Source: Clostridiales bacterium (GTDB lineage: Bacteria > Bacillota > Clostridia > Oscillospirales > Oscillospiraceae). Taken from it: a stretch of DNA of 42,482 bases. The DNA lies in the NCBI GenBank assembly GCA_004555705.1, contig SFHI01000012.1:1-42482 (forward strand). The letters are read 5' to 3'. The first letter of the stretch is position 1, and each line of letters begins with the position of its first letter. Positions 15,817 through 23,746 of the stretch are shown here, piece after piece. The notes under the pieces were generated by a model. It had not been told where the DNA came from. It searched no databases and saw only the letters and a program-made list of their open reading frames with translations. The translations under genes were made by a program, and so were the position numbers.

Positions 15817-17760
15817 ATGCGATATATTTACGGCAAGCAGGACCTGGCCAACCGGGAACGGGGCCAGGAGGTTTCCTTCCTGCTGACCAACGGCCTGGGG
15901 GGCTACGCCTCCACCACCGCCGCGTTTTCCGTGCCCCGCTGTGACCAGGGAATTCTGGTGGCGGCCCTGGGCGCGCCGAATCAACGGGTGACCCTGGTGC
16001 ACCGGCTCAGCGAGGTGCTGCGGCTCCAGGACCGGGATGAATACCTGTCCAGCCAGAGCTTTGCCAATGGCAAGGACCCTGAGGACGGACTGAGAAATTT
16101 AGACTGTTTTACCTATGAATACACCCCCTGCTGGCGCTACCAGGCCGGGGGCGTCCGGGTGGAGCGGAGGCTCTGCCTGGGCTGGGAGCGGAATACCGCC
16201 GCCCTCCTTTACACCGTGGACAACCGCTCCGGGGAGAGCTGCACCCTGGAGGTGGTTCCCCAGTTCAAGTTTGCCCCCAAGGAGGAGGCGGCCCAGCGGC
16301 TGGACCGGACCTTCCGCTGTGTCAAGGGGGTCGTCACCTGCGAGGACTACCGGGTCCATGTGGCAACCGATGCCGTTCTCCGGCCCCGGCGGATGCGCTG
16401 GGAGCTGCTCAGCTACCCTCAGGACGCCAAGGACGGACGCCCGGAGCGGGGGCTGGCCGCCTCCTGCTGCACCGTGTCCAAAACCGTGGCCCCGGGAAAA
16501 TGCGTCACCTTTGAAATCGTATTCTCCCTGGAACCGGAGCCCCTTTCCGGCCGGGAGCTGCTGCGGCTCCAGGAGGAGCGGCTGCGCCGGATCGCGGAAA
16601 CCGCCCCCCTCCGGGACGAAACCGCCCGGGCCCTGACCCTTGCGGCGGATGCCTACATTGCCCGGCGGGACTCCACCGGGGGCAAGACCATTCTGGCGGG
16701 CTACCCCCTCTTCAGCGACTGGGGCCGGGATACCATGATCTCCCTGCCGGGCTGCTGCCTGGCCACGGGACGGTTTGAGGACGCCAAGAGCATTCTTCGC
16801 ACCTTCCTGGCCTACGAAAAAGACGGCCTGGTGCCGAACCTGTTCCCCGAGGGGGACACCGAGCCCATGTACAACACCGTGGACGCGGCGCTGCTGCTCA
16901 TCGACTGTGTGCGGCAGTATTTCCGCCGCACCGGGGACCGGGAATTCCTGGAGGAAGCCTTCCCCTGCATGGAGCGGATCATCGCCGCCTACTGCCGGGG
17001 CACCCACCACGGCATCCATATGGATACCGACGGCCTCATCGCCGCGGGAGAGGGGCTGGATCAGCTGACCTGGATGGACGTGTGCGTGGACGGCATTCTC
17101 CCCACCCCCCGCCACGGCAAGCCCGTGGAGGTCAACGCCTACTGGTATAACGCGCTGAAAAGCATGGAGGAGCTTTCCCGGGAGCTGGGAAAATCCGGCG
17201 CCCAATACGCTTCTCTTTCCAAAAAGGTCAAACGCTCCTTTGTGGAGAAGTTCTATAACAAGGAAACCGGCTGCCTGCGGGACGTGCTCTCCGGCACCGA
17301 TGCCGACGATCAGCTCCGCTGTAACCAGATATGGGCCGTGTCCATGGCCTACACCATGCTGTCCCCCGCCCAGGAGCGGGCCGTGGTGGATACGGTCTAC
17401 CGCAAGCTCTACACCGCCTGCGGTCTGCGGACTCTGGAGCCGGAGGACCCCCAGTACCACGGCCACTACGGCGGGCCCCAGGCGGAGCGGGACATGGCCT
17501 ACCACCAGGGCACGGTGTGGGTGTACCCCCTGGGAGCCTTCTACCGGGCGTATCTCAAAACCCGGAAGTACGCTCCGGAGGCAAAGGAATGGGTGTGCGC
17601 CCAGCTGGAGGCCCTGATCCCCATGCTGCGGGAGGGCTGCGCGGGCCAGCTTCCCGAAATCTACGACGGCGACTTCCCCGCCGAAAGCAAGGGCTGCTTC
17701 GCCCAGGCCTGGAGCGTGGGAGAACTGCTGCGGGTGTACGAGGAACTGGAGAAGAATTGA
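15817..17760 (+). CDS. Amylo-alpha-1,6-glucosidase (glycogen debranching enzyme)
   Basis: A 647-residue cytoplasmic enzyme. The N-terminal beta domain has the family's LTNGLGGYASTT start, and the C-terminal (alpha/alpha)6 domain carries GYPLFSDWGRDTMISLPG, LVPNLFPEGD, VDAALLLIDCV and YHQGTVWVYPLGAF. Members hydrolyse alpha-1,6 branches of glycogen or limit dextrins. It works with MalQ, encoded next, on imported or stored glucans. AAGGAG lies 7 nt before the ATG. The stop codon TGA is the TGA inside the first ATTGACAATT unit of the following repeat (…EKN then stop). Confidence 0.92.
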   Translation: MRYIYGKQDLANRERGQEVSFLLTNGLGGYASTTAAFSVPRCDQGILVAALGAPNQRVTLVHRLSEVLRLQDRDEYLSSQSFANGKDPEDGLRNLDCFTYEYTPCWRYQAGGVRVERRLCLGWERNTAALLYTVDNRSGESCTLEVVPQFKFAPKEEAAQRLDRTFRCVKGVVTCEDYRVHVATDAVLRPRRMRWELLSYPQDAKDGRPERGLAASCCTVSKTVAPGKCVTFEIVFSLEPEPLSGRELLRLQEERLRRIAETAPLRDETARALTLAADAYIARRDSTGGKTILAGYPLFSDWGRDTMISLPGCCLATGRFEDAKSILRTFLAYEKDGLVPNLFPEGDTEPMYNTVDAALLLIDCVRQYFRRTGDREFLEEAFPCMERIIAAYCRGTHHGIHMDTDGLIAAGEGLDQLTWMDVCVDGILPTPRHGKPVEVNAYWYNALKSMEELSRELGKSGAQYASLSKKVKRSFVEKFYNKETGCLRDVLSGTDADDQLRCNQIWAVSMAYTMLSPAQERAVVDTVYRKLYTACGLRTLEPEDPQYHGHYGGPQAERDMAYHQGTVWVYPLGAFYRAYLKTRKYAPEAKEWVCAQLEALIPMLREGCAGQLPEIYDGDFPAESKGCFAQAWSVGELLRVYEELEKN

Positions 17761-17925
17761 CAATTGACAATTGACAATTGACAATTTTTTCCCGCACCGA
17801 AAAAGCGAAAAAAGCCTGTCGCCTCGCTCGGAATGACACGCAATTTTCAGATAGCGAATTTGATTCATCGCGAAGCGATACAATAATTGTCAATTGTCCA
17901 TTGTCAATTGTCAATTCGTTCTTTC
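17757..17925. repeat. Module C repeat between debranching enzyme gene and malQ
   Basis: Four ATTGACAATT units (17757-17787) are mirrored by four TTGTC[A/C]ATT units (about 17886-17925). The interior lacks the usual AATCCC hairpin and has GAATGACACGCAATTTTC and ATCGCGAAGCGATAC instead. No CAAATTGG ends. It lies inside the presumed operon. Confidence 0.7.
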
Positions 17926-17938
17926 AGGAGGAATTTTG

Positions 17939-19486
17939 ATGAACCGTTATGCAGGTGTTCTGCTTTCCGTCACCAGCCTGCCCAGCCGGTATGGCATCGG
18001 GTGCTTTGACAGGGCGGCCTATGAATTTGTGGACTGGCTGGAAGCGGCGGGGCAGCGGTACTGGCAGATTCTTCCCTTAAGCGCCACCTCCCATGGCGGC
18101 GGCGCGGATTCCCCCTACCAGTCCTACTCCGCTTTCGCGGGGAACCCCTATTTCATCAGCCTGGACGCGCTGGTGGAGGAGGGGGCATTGACCCGGGAGG
18201 AGTGCGAAGCCGTGGACTTCGGCAGGGAAGCCCGGTTCGTGGACTACCGGAAGATGAACGACCAGCGGCTGAAGCTCCTTCGGCTGGCCTACCAGCGCAG
18301 CAATATCTCCCGGGACCCCGGCTACCATCGGTTCTGCGCCGAAAATGGAGAGTGGCTTCCTGATTACGCCCTGTTCATGGCCCTGAAGGACTTCTTCGGC
18401 GGCCAGGCCTACAGCCGCTGGCCCGAGGACATCCGGATGCACTGGGGCTTCGCCCTGGACTACTACAACCGGGAGCTCTACTTCGAGGTGGAGTTCCAGA
18501 AATACTTACAGTACAAGTTCTATTCCCAATGGTCTAAGCTGAAGGCCTACGCCAACGCCAAACACATCGAGATTGTGGGGGACATCCCCATCTACGTCTC
18601 CGAGGACTGCGCCGACGTCTGGGCCCACCCGGAGCTGTTCCGCCTGGACGGGAACAACCGGCTCACCGATGTGGCCGGGTGCCCGCCGGACGCCTTCGCG
18701 GCAGACGGCCAGGTCTGGGGCAACCCCCTCTACCGCTGGGATTACCACCGCGCCACGGGCTACGCCTGGTGGGTCAGCCGGATGCGCCACTGCTTCAAGC
18801 TGTATGACCTGGTGCGCATCGACCATTTCCGGGGCTTTGACGAGTTCTTCGTGATCCCCGCGGAAACCCGCACCGCTGCCAGCGGCCACTGGGAGAAGGG
18901 CCCCGGCATGGAGCTGTTCCACGCCATCCGCCGTCATCTCGGCGACGTGAAGGTGGTGGCGGAGGACCTGGGGCTCATGACCGAGGGCGTCCGCAGGCTG
19001 GTCCGGGACAGCGGCTGCCCCAATATGAAGGTGCTGCAGTTCGCCGTGGACCCCAAGGACGTGGGGGCAAGCAACGACTACTGGCCCCACAACTACGGCC
19101 CCAACTGCGTGGTCTACACCGGCACCCATGATAACGATACCACCGCCGGGTGGTTTGAGGCCCTGTCCGAGGAGGGGCGCGCGCAGGTTCGGGATTACCT
19201 TTCGGACTACCGCACCCCCGACGACCAGATGTACTGGCAGATCATCAATCTTGCCATGCTTTCCGTGGCCCGGGACTGCATCATTCCCATCCAGGACTAC
19301 CTGGGCCTGGGCAATGACGCCCGGATGAACCAGCCGGGAACCATGGGCCGCAACTGGGCCTGGCGGCTGCTGCCGGGGGAGCTGACCCCCGCCCTGGCGG
19401 AAAGAATGCTGGCAATGGCCAAGCGCACCGCCCGGGCCAACTGGGACGCCATCAAGGCCGGACAGGCTCTTGTGGAGAATGCCTAA
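17939..19486 (+). CDS. malQ: 4-alpha-glucanotransferase
   Basis: A 515-residue GH77 amylomaltase. It moves maltosyl units between alpha-1,4-glucans and releases glucose. Visible features: VTSLPSRYGIGCFD at the start, the nucleophile Asp in VRIDHFRGF, the acid/base Glu in VAEDLG, and the Asp in TGTHDNDT. AGGAGG (17926-17932 region) precedes the ATG at 17939 with about 7 nt spacing; the longer frame starts in repeat DNA. It acts with the debranching enzyme before it. Confidence 0.95.
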   Translation: MNRYAGVLLSVTSLPSRYGIGCFDRAAYEFVDWLEAAGQRYWQILPLSATSHGGGADSPYQSYSAFAGNPYFISLDALVEEGALTREECEAVDFGREARFVDYRKMNDQRLKLLRLAYQRSNISRDPGYHRFCAENGEWLPDYALFMALKDFFGGQAYSRWPEDIRMHWGFALDYYNRELYFEVEFQKYLQYKFYSQWSKLKAYANAKHIEIVGDIPIYVSEDCADVWAHPELFRLDGNNRLTDVAGCPPDAFAADGQVWGNPLYRWDYHRATGYAWWVSRMRHCFKLYDLVRIDHFRGFDEFFVIPAETRTAASGHWEKGPGMELFHAIRRHLGDVKVVAEDLGLMTEGVRRLVRDSGCPNMKVLQFAVDPKDVGASNDYWPHNYGPNCVVYTGTHDNDTTAGWFEALSEEGRAQVRDYLSDYRTPDDQMYWQIINLAMLSVARDCIIPIQDYLGLGNDARMNQPGTMGRNWAWRLLPGELTPALAERMLAMAKRTARANWDAIKAGQALVENA

Positions 19487-19526
19487 TTCCGGGGGCGGCT
19501 TTTTGGAGGATTGAACCCTAGCACGG

Positions 19527-19556
19527 ATGACAAAAACGTGGTATATTTGGTATTAT
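19527..19556 (+). promoter_or_regulatory. Candidate promoter of the maltodextrin importer operon
   Basis: ATGACA (19527-19532) and TATTAT (19551-19556) are 18 nt apart. The leader would be over 400 nt and include a module B repeat and two strong palindromes. A closer promoter is not obvious. Confidence 0.35.
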
Positions 19557-19611
19557 CGGTAGTTTCCCGCAATCAGGCCGGCAGGCGTTCCCAAACGGTC
19601 AGCGGGTAGAA

Positions 19612-19821
19612 AAATTGGTGTTTGAACGGGATGCGTCCCAAATTACCTGTCATTGCGAACCAGTGCGCACACTGGTGTGGCAATCCCCCGGTTGAATGGA
19701 ACCAGGCAACGATTACCACCAGGAACCGTAACGATCCCCGTTTTTTCGTGTACTTTTCGATACATTTCCCCTCTAACCGGGGGATTGCCACACCAGTCTG
19801 CGGACTGGTTCGCAATGACAG
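19612..19821. repeat. Module B element, right end lost
   Basis: AAATTGGTGTTTG at 19612-19624 starts it. Left arm TGTCATTGCGAACCAGTGCG (from 19648), right arm GGGGGATTGCCACACCAGTC to TTCGCAATGACAG (19821). The interior AACCAGGCAACGATTACCAC is close to that of the B elements at 26619 and 32654. No CAAACACCAATTT follows. It fills much of the 19487-19991 gap. Confidence 0.78.
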
Positions 19822-19878
19822 CGTTTTTTTGATTTGCCGCGCGGCTGTGTGATTTGAAAGTGTTCCGCAAAATATTGT

Positions 19879-19923
19879 GAAAAAGGGGTACCCCTTTTTC
19901 GATCATTCCCAAAAGGGAATGAT
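19879..19923. promoter_or_regulatory. Two adjacent palindromes upstream of the sugar-binding gene
   Basis: AAAAAGGGGTACCCCTTTTT (19880-19899), extended by one pair on each side, is a perfect loopless palindrome. Directly after it ATCATTCCC and GGGAATGAT pair around AAAA (19902-19923). They lie 69-113 nt before the start at 19992. They may be a transcription-factor site, an attenuator or a bidirectional terminator; the run of T after CCCC fits the last. Confidence 0.45.
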
Positions 19924-19991
19924 GATCCTTTGGCTTTCCCGGCTTTTGCCGTGATGAGCATATATCAAACCTACAATAGGAGGAAAACAAA

Positions 19992-21281
19992 ATGAAGAAG
20001 ATCTTTGCACTGCTTCTGGCGCTGTGCATGGTGCTGTCTCTGGCCGCCTGCGGCGCCAAGACCGATGCGCCTGCCACTTCCACCGAGAAGCCCGCCGAAA
20101 CCAAGGCCACCGAGGCTGCCACCGAGGCTGCTCCCGAGGTCAAGAGCCTCACCCTGAAGGTCTGGGGCCCCCAGGAAGATCAGGTGGATGCCTCCAGCTG
20201 GCTGCCCACCATGTGTGAGCAGTTCAACGCCGAGCATCCCGAGTGGGACATCACCTTCGTTTACGAGGTCTGCCCCGAGGGCGACGCCGGTAAGAACGTG
20301 ACCCAGGATCCCTCCGCTGCCGCTGACGTTTACATGTTCGCCAACGACCAGCTGGGCACCCTGATCCAGGCCAACGCCATCGCTCAGCTGGGCGGCAAGT
20401 ACCTGGATGCCGTTCTGGCTGACAACTCCGATTCTATGGTCGCTTCCGTCACCGGTACCGACGGCGGCGTGTACGGCGTTCCCTTCACCGGCAACACCTG
20501 GTTCATGTACTACGACAAGTCCGTCTTCACCGAGGATGACGTGAAGAGCCTGGACACCATGCTGGAAAAGGGTAAGGTTTCCTTCCCCCTGACCAACTCC
20601 TGGTACATCGCTGCCTTCTTCTTTGCCAACGGCGGCACCACCTTCGGTGAGAGCGGCCTGGATGCCGCTGCCGGTGTGGACTTCGGCGGCGACAAGGGCG
20701 CGGCTGTTGCCGAGTACCTGGTCAATATGTACAACAACCCCAACTTCGTTGTGGATGCCGACGGCTCCGGCATGGCCGGTCTGCGTGACGGCTCCGTCAA
20801 TGTGCTGTTCTCCGGCACCTGGGATGCTCAGGCTGCCAAGGAAGCCCTGGGCGACAACTTTGCCGCTGCTCAGCTGCCCACCATCACCATCGGCGGCGAG
20901 GCCAAGCAGCTGCGCTCCTTCGCCGGCTCCAAGGCTCTGGGCGTGAACCCCAACAGCCAGAACATGCAGGCCGCCGTGGCCCTGGCCGTGTACCTGGGCT
21001 CCGCCGAGGCGCAGCTGGCCCACTATGAGATGCGCGGCATCATCCCCACCAGCCTGGCTCTGACCTCCGATCCCGCCATCCAGGCCGACGCTGTGGCTCT
21101 GGCTCAGGCCAGTGTTATCGCCAACACCTCCAAGCTGCAGCCCACTCTGCCCGAGATGAACAACTACTGGACTCCTGCCGAGAACTTTGGCAAGGCCATT
21201 GTCAGCGGTGAGGTCACCCTGGACAACGCTGCCGAGAAGGTGGATGCCTTCAACGCCGCGCTGAACAACTCCGGTCTGTAA
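19992..21281 (+). CDS. Maltodextrin-type sugar-binding lipoprotein
   Basis: A 429-residue family 1 extracellular solute-binding protein. The signal peptide ends in the lipobox LAAC, then a Thr/Glu/Ala-rich linker (about 23-50), then the binding domain (VWGPQEDQV; EQFNAEHPEW; ADVYMFANDQL; GVPFTGNTWFMYYDKS). It delivers a malto-oligosaccharide to the two permeases that follow; the sugar is inferred from neighbours. AGGAGG lies 8 nt upstream of the ATG. Codon choice is more uniform than in neighbours (GCC/GCT, CTG, GGC), as expected for high expression. No ATPase is encoded here, so a shared MsmK-like ATPase elsewhere is likely. Confidence 0.9.
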   Translation: MKKIFALLLALCMVLSLAACGAKTDAPATSTEKPAETKATEAATEAAPEVKSLTLKVWGPQEDQVDASSWLPTMCEQFNAEHPEWDITFVYEVCPEGDAGKNVTQDPSAAADVYMFANDQLGTLIQANAIAQLGGKYLDAVLADNSDSMVASVTGTDGGVYGVPFTGNTWFMYYDKSVFTEDDVKSLDTMLEKGKVSFPLTNSWYIAAFFFANGGTTFGESGLDAAAGVDFGGDKGAAVAEYLVNMYNNPNFVVDADGSGMAGLRDGSVNVLFSGTWDAQAAKEALGDNFAAAQLPTITIGGEAKQLRSFAGSKALGVNPNSQNMQAAVALAVYLGSAEAQLAHYEMRGIIPTSLALTSDPAIQADAVALAQASVIANTSKLQPTLPEMNNYWTPAENFGKAIVSGEVTLDNAAEKVDAFNAALNNSGL

Positions 21282-21309
21282 TCTGATCTGATTCAACCGA
21301 TTTTAGGCC

Positions 21310-21419
21310 GGGCGGCGGCCGGCACCTCTGGCCGCCGCCCTTTGCCGGAGCAGCTCTGAATTCCACTACGCTCCCGGCAGGTTCCTTTGCCCCATGCAGA
21401 TTCGTGGGGTGAAGGAACC
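21310..21419 (+). promoter_or_regulatory. Double hairpin between binding-protein and permease genes
   Basis: GGGCGGCGGCC (21310-21320) pairs with GGCCGCCGCCC (21330-21340). A second stem pairs GGTTCCTT (21380-21387) with AAGGAACC (21412-21419) and continues through CCCC/GGGG. Such intercistronic hairpins commonly protect the binding-protein mRNA and reduce read-through to the permeases. The T-run is too short for a strong terminator. Confidence 0.6.
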
Positions 21420-21476
21420 CGCCGGACCGCGCCGTATTTCGCAGCTGCAGCTTTTCAACGAAAGGGAGATGTAAAC

Positions 21477-22868
21477 GTGCCGAATGCGTTAACGAAAACC
21501 GCAGCCCCACGGCTTAAGGCTGCCGATCCCTTCTGCCTGTCCGCCGCCCTGAAAAACGGCGGACCGCTGGTGTGGGCGTCCTGCCTGATTATGGGCATTG
21601 CCAACATCGCGGCGGGCCAGTTTGTGATGGGCCTGCTGTTCCTGGCCATTGAGGCCGGAGTCATTGCCTTCCTGGTGATCCCCAACGGAGGATTCTATTG
21701 GATTTCCATGCTCCCCAGCCTGGGCTGGCGGGAGCAGCAGAAGGTTTTTAACGAGGAAACCTTCGTCTATGAGTACATCCCCGGCGACCAGTCCCAGCTG
21801 ATCCTGCTCTATGGCGTGGCAAGCCTGTGCGTCATCGCCCTCTTCGTGGTGATGTGGCGCTCCTCCGTCCGCAGTGGCTACAAGGCTCTGAGCCTGAAGC
21901 GGGAGGGCAAGCACGTTCCCACCTTTGTGGACAGCGTCAAGTCTCTCTTTGACGAGAATGTCCACAAGCTGCTGATGTTCCTGCCCACCACGTGCCTGGC
22001 CACCTTCACCATTCTGCCGCTGTTCTACATGATGAGCATGGCCTTCACCAACTACTCCAAGGAAGGCGACCATCTGGTGCTGTTTGACTGGGTGGGCCTG
22101 AAGAACTTCATCGCCATCTTTGACTCCAACTCCGTCATCGGCAAGCAGTTCGGCAGCGTGCTGCTGTGGACCCTTATCTGGGCCTTCTTCGCCACCTTCC
22201 TGAACTTCATCTTCGGCACAATCGTGGCCATCATCATCAACCGGCCCACCATCAAGTGCAAGGGCCTGTTCAGAGGGTGCCTCAGCATGACCATCGCTGT
22301 GCCCCAGTTTGTCTCCCTGATGGTCATCCGCTCCATGATGCAGCCCGAGGGCATCGTCAACCGGATGCTGCTCAGCGCCGGCTGGATCAGCGAGCGTCTG
22401 CCCTTCCTGACCAACGCCACCTGGGCCCGGGTGCTGGTCATCATCATCAACCTCTGGGTTGGTATCCCCTACACCATCATGAGTGTTACGGGCATTCTGC
22501 AGAACATCCCCGCCGAGCAGTATGAGGCTGCCAGAATCGACGGCGCGAACCCGGTTCAGCAGTTCATCAACATCACCATGCCCTACATGATCTTCGTGAT
22601 GACGCCCACGCTCATCACCACCTTCACCGGAAACATCAACAACTTCAACGTGATCTACCTGCTCACGAGAGGCGAACCCATGTACGTGGGCAACTCGGCA
22701 GGCGAAACGGACCTGCTGGTTACGTGGCTGTACAAGCTGTCGGTGGATCAGCAGAAGTACAACCTGGCCGCGGTCATCGGCATCTTTACCTTCGTTGTGC
22801 TGAGTGTGGTATCCCTGATCACCTACCGCTCCAGCGGATCCTATAAGGATGAGGAGGGCTTTAAATAA
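21477..22868 (+). CDS. Sugar ABC transporter permease, MalF type
   Basis: A 463-residue permease. An N-terminal part with two or three membrane helices precedes the usual six-helix BPD domain; the EAA loop is EQYEAARIDGANPVQQFINI. The extra N-terminal region is typical of MalF rather than MsmF. I start at GTG 21477 with AAGGGAG 8 nt upstream. The stop overlaps the next ATG by one base (TAATG). Confidence 0.9.
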   Translation: MPNALTKTAAPRLKAADPFCLSAALKNGGPLVWASCLIMGIANIAAGQFVMGLLFLAIEAGVIAFLVIPNGGFYWISMLPSLGWREQQKVFNEETFVYEYIPGDQSQLILLYGVASLCVIALFVVMWRSSVRSGYKALSLKREGKHVPTFVDSVKSLFDENVHKLLMFLPTTCLATFTILPLFYMMSMAFTNYSKEGDHLVLFDWVGLKNFIAIFDSNSVIGKQFGSVLLWTLIWAFFATFLNFIFGTIVAIIINRPTIKCKGLFRGCLSMTIAVPQFVSLMVIRSMMQPEGIVNRMLLSAGWISERLPFLTNATWARVLVIIINLWVGIPYTIMSVTGILQNIPAEQYEAARIDGANPVQQFINITMPYMIFVMTPTLITTFTGNINNFNVIYLLTRGEPMYVGNSAGETDLLVTWLYKLSVDQQKYNLAAVIGIFTFVVLSVVSLITYRSSGSYKDEEGFK

Positions 22869-23740
22869 TGGCTAAGAAAATTCACGGCGGTATGAAGGCA
22901 AAACGGATCACCGGTGATGTGATCACCTACATCTTCCTCACCGTTATCTCCGTGATCTGGCTGCTCCCCTTCGTCTGGCTGGTAGCCCAGTCCTTCCGGG
23001 ACGGCAAGGGCCAGTTCATCTCCACCTTCTTCCCCACCGCCTACACCGTAAATAACTACAAGGCCCTGTTCACCGAGTTTGATGTGATGAACTTCCCCCG
23101 GATGTTCCTCAACACCTTCGGCATTGCCTGCTGCACCTGCGTGATTTCCACTTTCTTCGTGCTCAGCGTTTCCTACTGCACCAGCCGTCTGAAGTGGAAG
23201 ATGCGCAAGCCCTACATGAACATGGCCATGATCCTGAACCTGTTCCCCGGCTTTATGACCATGGTGGCCGTGTACTTCATCCTGAAGGCCCTGGGCATGA
23301 CCGAGGGCAACAAGATTCCCATCGCCCTGATCATCTGCTTCTCCGCAGGCGCGGGCACCCAGTTCTACGTCATGAAGGGCTTCATGGACACCATTCCCAA
23401 GGCCCTGGACGAGGCTGCCGCCATCGACGGCTGCACCCGCTGGCAGATTTTCACCAGAATCACCCTGCCGCTTTCCAAGCCCATGATCGTGTACCAGATC
23501 ATTACCTCCTTCATGGCCCCCTGGGTGGACTTCATCTTCGCCAAGGTCATCGTCCGGACCAACTCCCAGTATTTCACCGTGTCCATCGGCCTGTGGAATA
23601 TGCTGGAGAAGGAGTATGTGGATACCTGGTTCGTCCGGTTCTGTGCCGGCGCGGTGCTGGTGTCCATCCCCATCGCCATTTTGTTCATGATTACCCAGCG
23701 GTTCTATCAGGAAGCCATGAGCGGCTCCGTCAAGGGGTAA
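22868..23740 (+). CDS. Sugar ABC transporter permease, MalG type
   Basis: A 290-residue permease with six membrane helices and the EAA loop KALDEAAAIDGCTRWQIFTR, followed by the family's I-x-LPLSKP. It pairs with the upstream permease, to which it is translationally coupled, and ends 6 nt before the amylase gene. Confidence 0.93.
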   Translation: MAKKIHGGMKAKRITGDVITYIFLTVISVIWLLPFVWLVAQSFRDGKGQFISTFFPTAYTVNNYKALFTEFDVMNFPRMFLNTFGIACCTCVISTFFVLSVSYCTSRLKWKMRKPYMNMAMILNLFPGFMTMVAVYFILKALGMTEGNKIPIALIICFSAGAGTQFYVMKGFMDTIPKALDEAAAIDGCTRWQIFTRITLPLSKPMIVYQIITSFMAPWVDFIFAKVIVRTNSQYFTVSIGLWNMLEKEYVDTWFVRFCAGAVLVSIPIAILFMITQRFYQEAMSGSVKG

Positions 23741-23746
23741 TCGCCT

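Noticed and set aside
17757..17787. A CRISPR or microsatellite from tandem ATTGACAATT units.
   Set aside because: Only a few contiguous 10-11 nt units without spacers, always paired with an inverse set; they are arms of the module C repeat.
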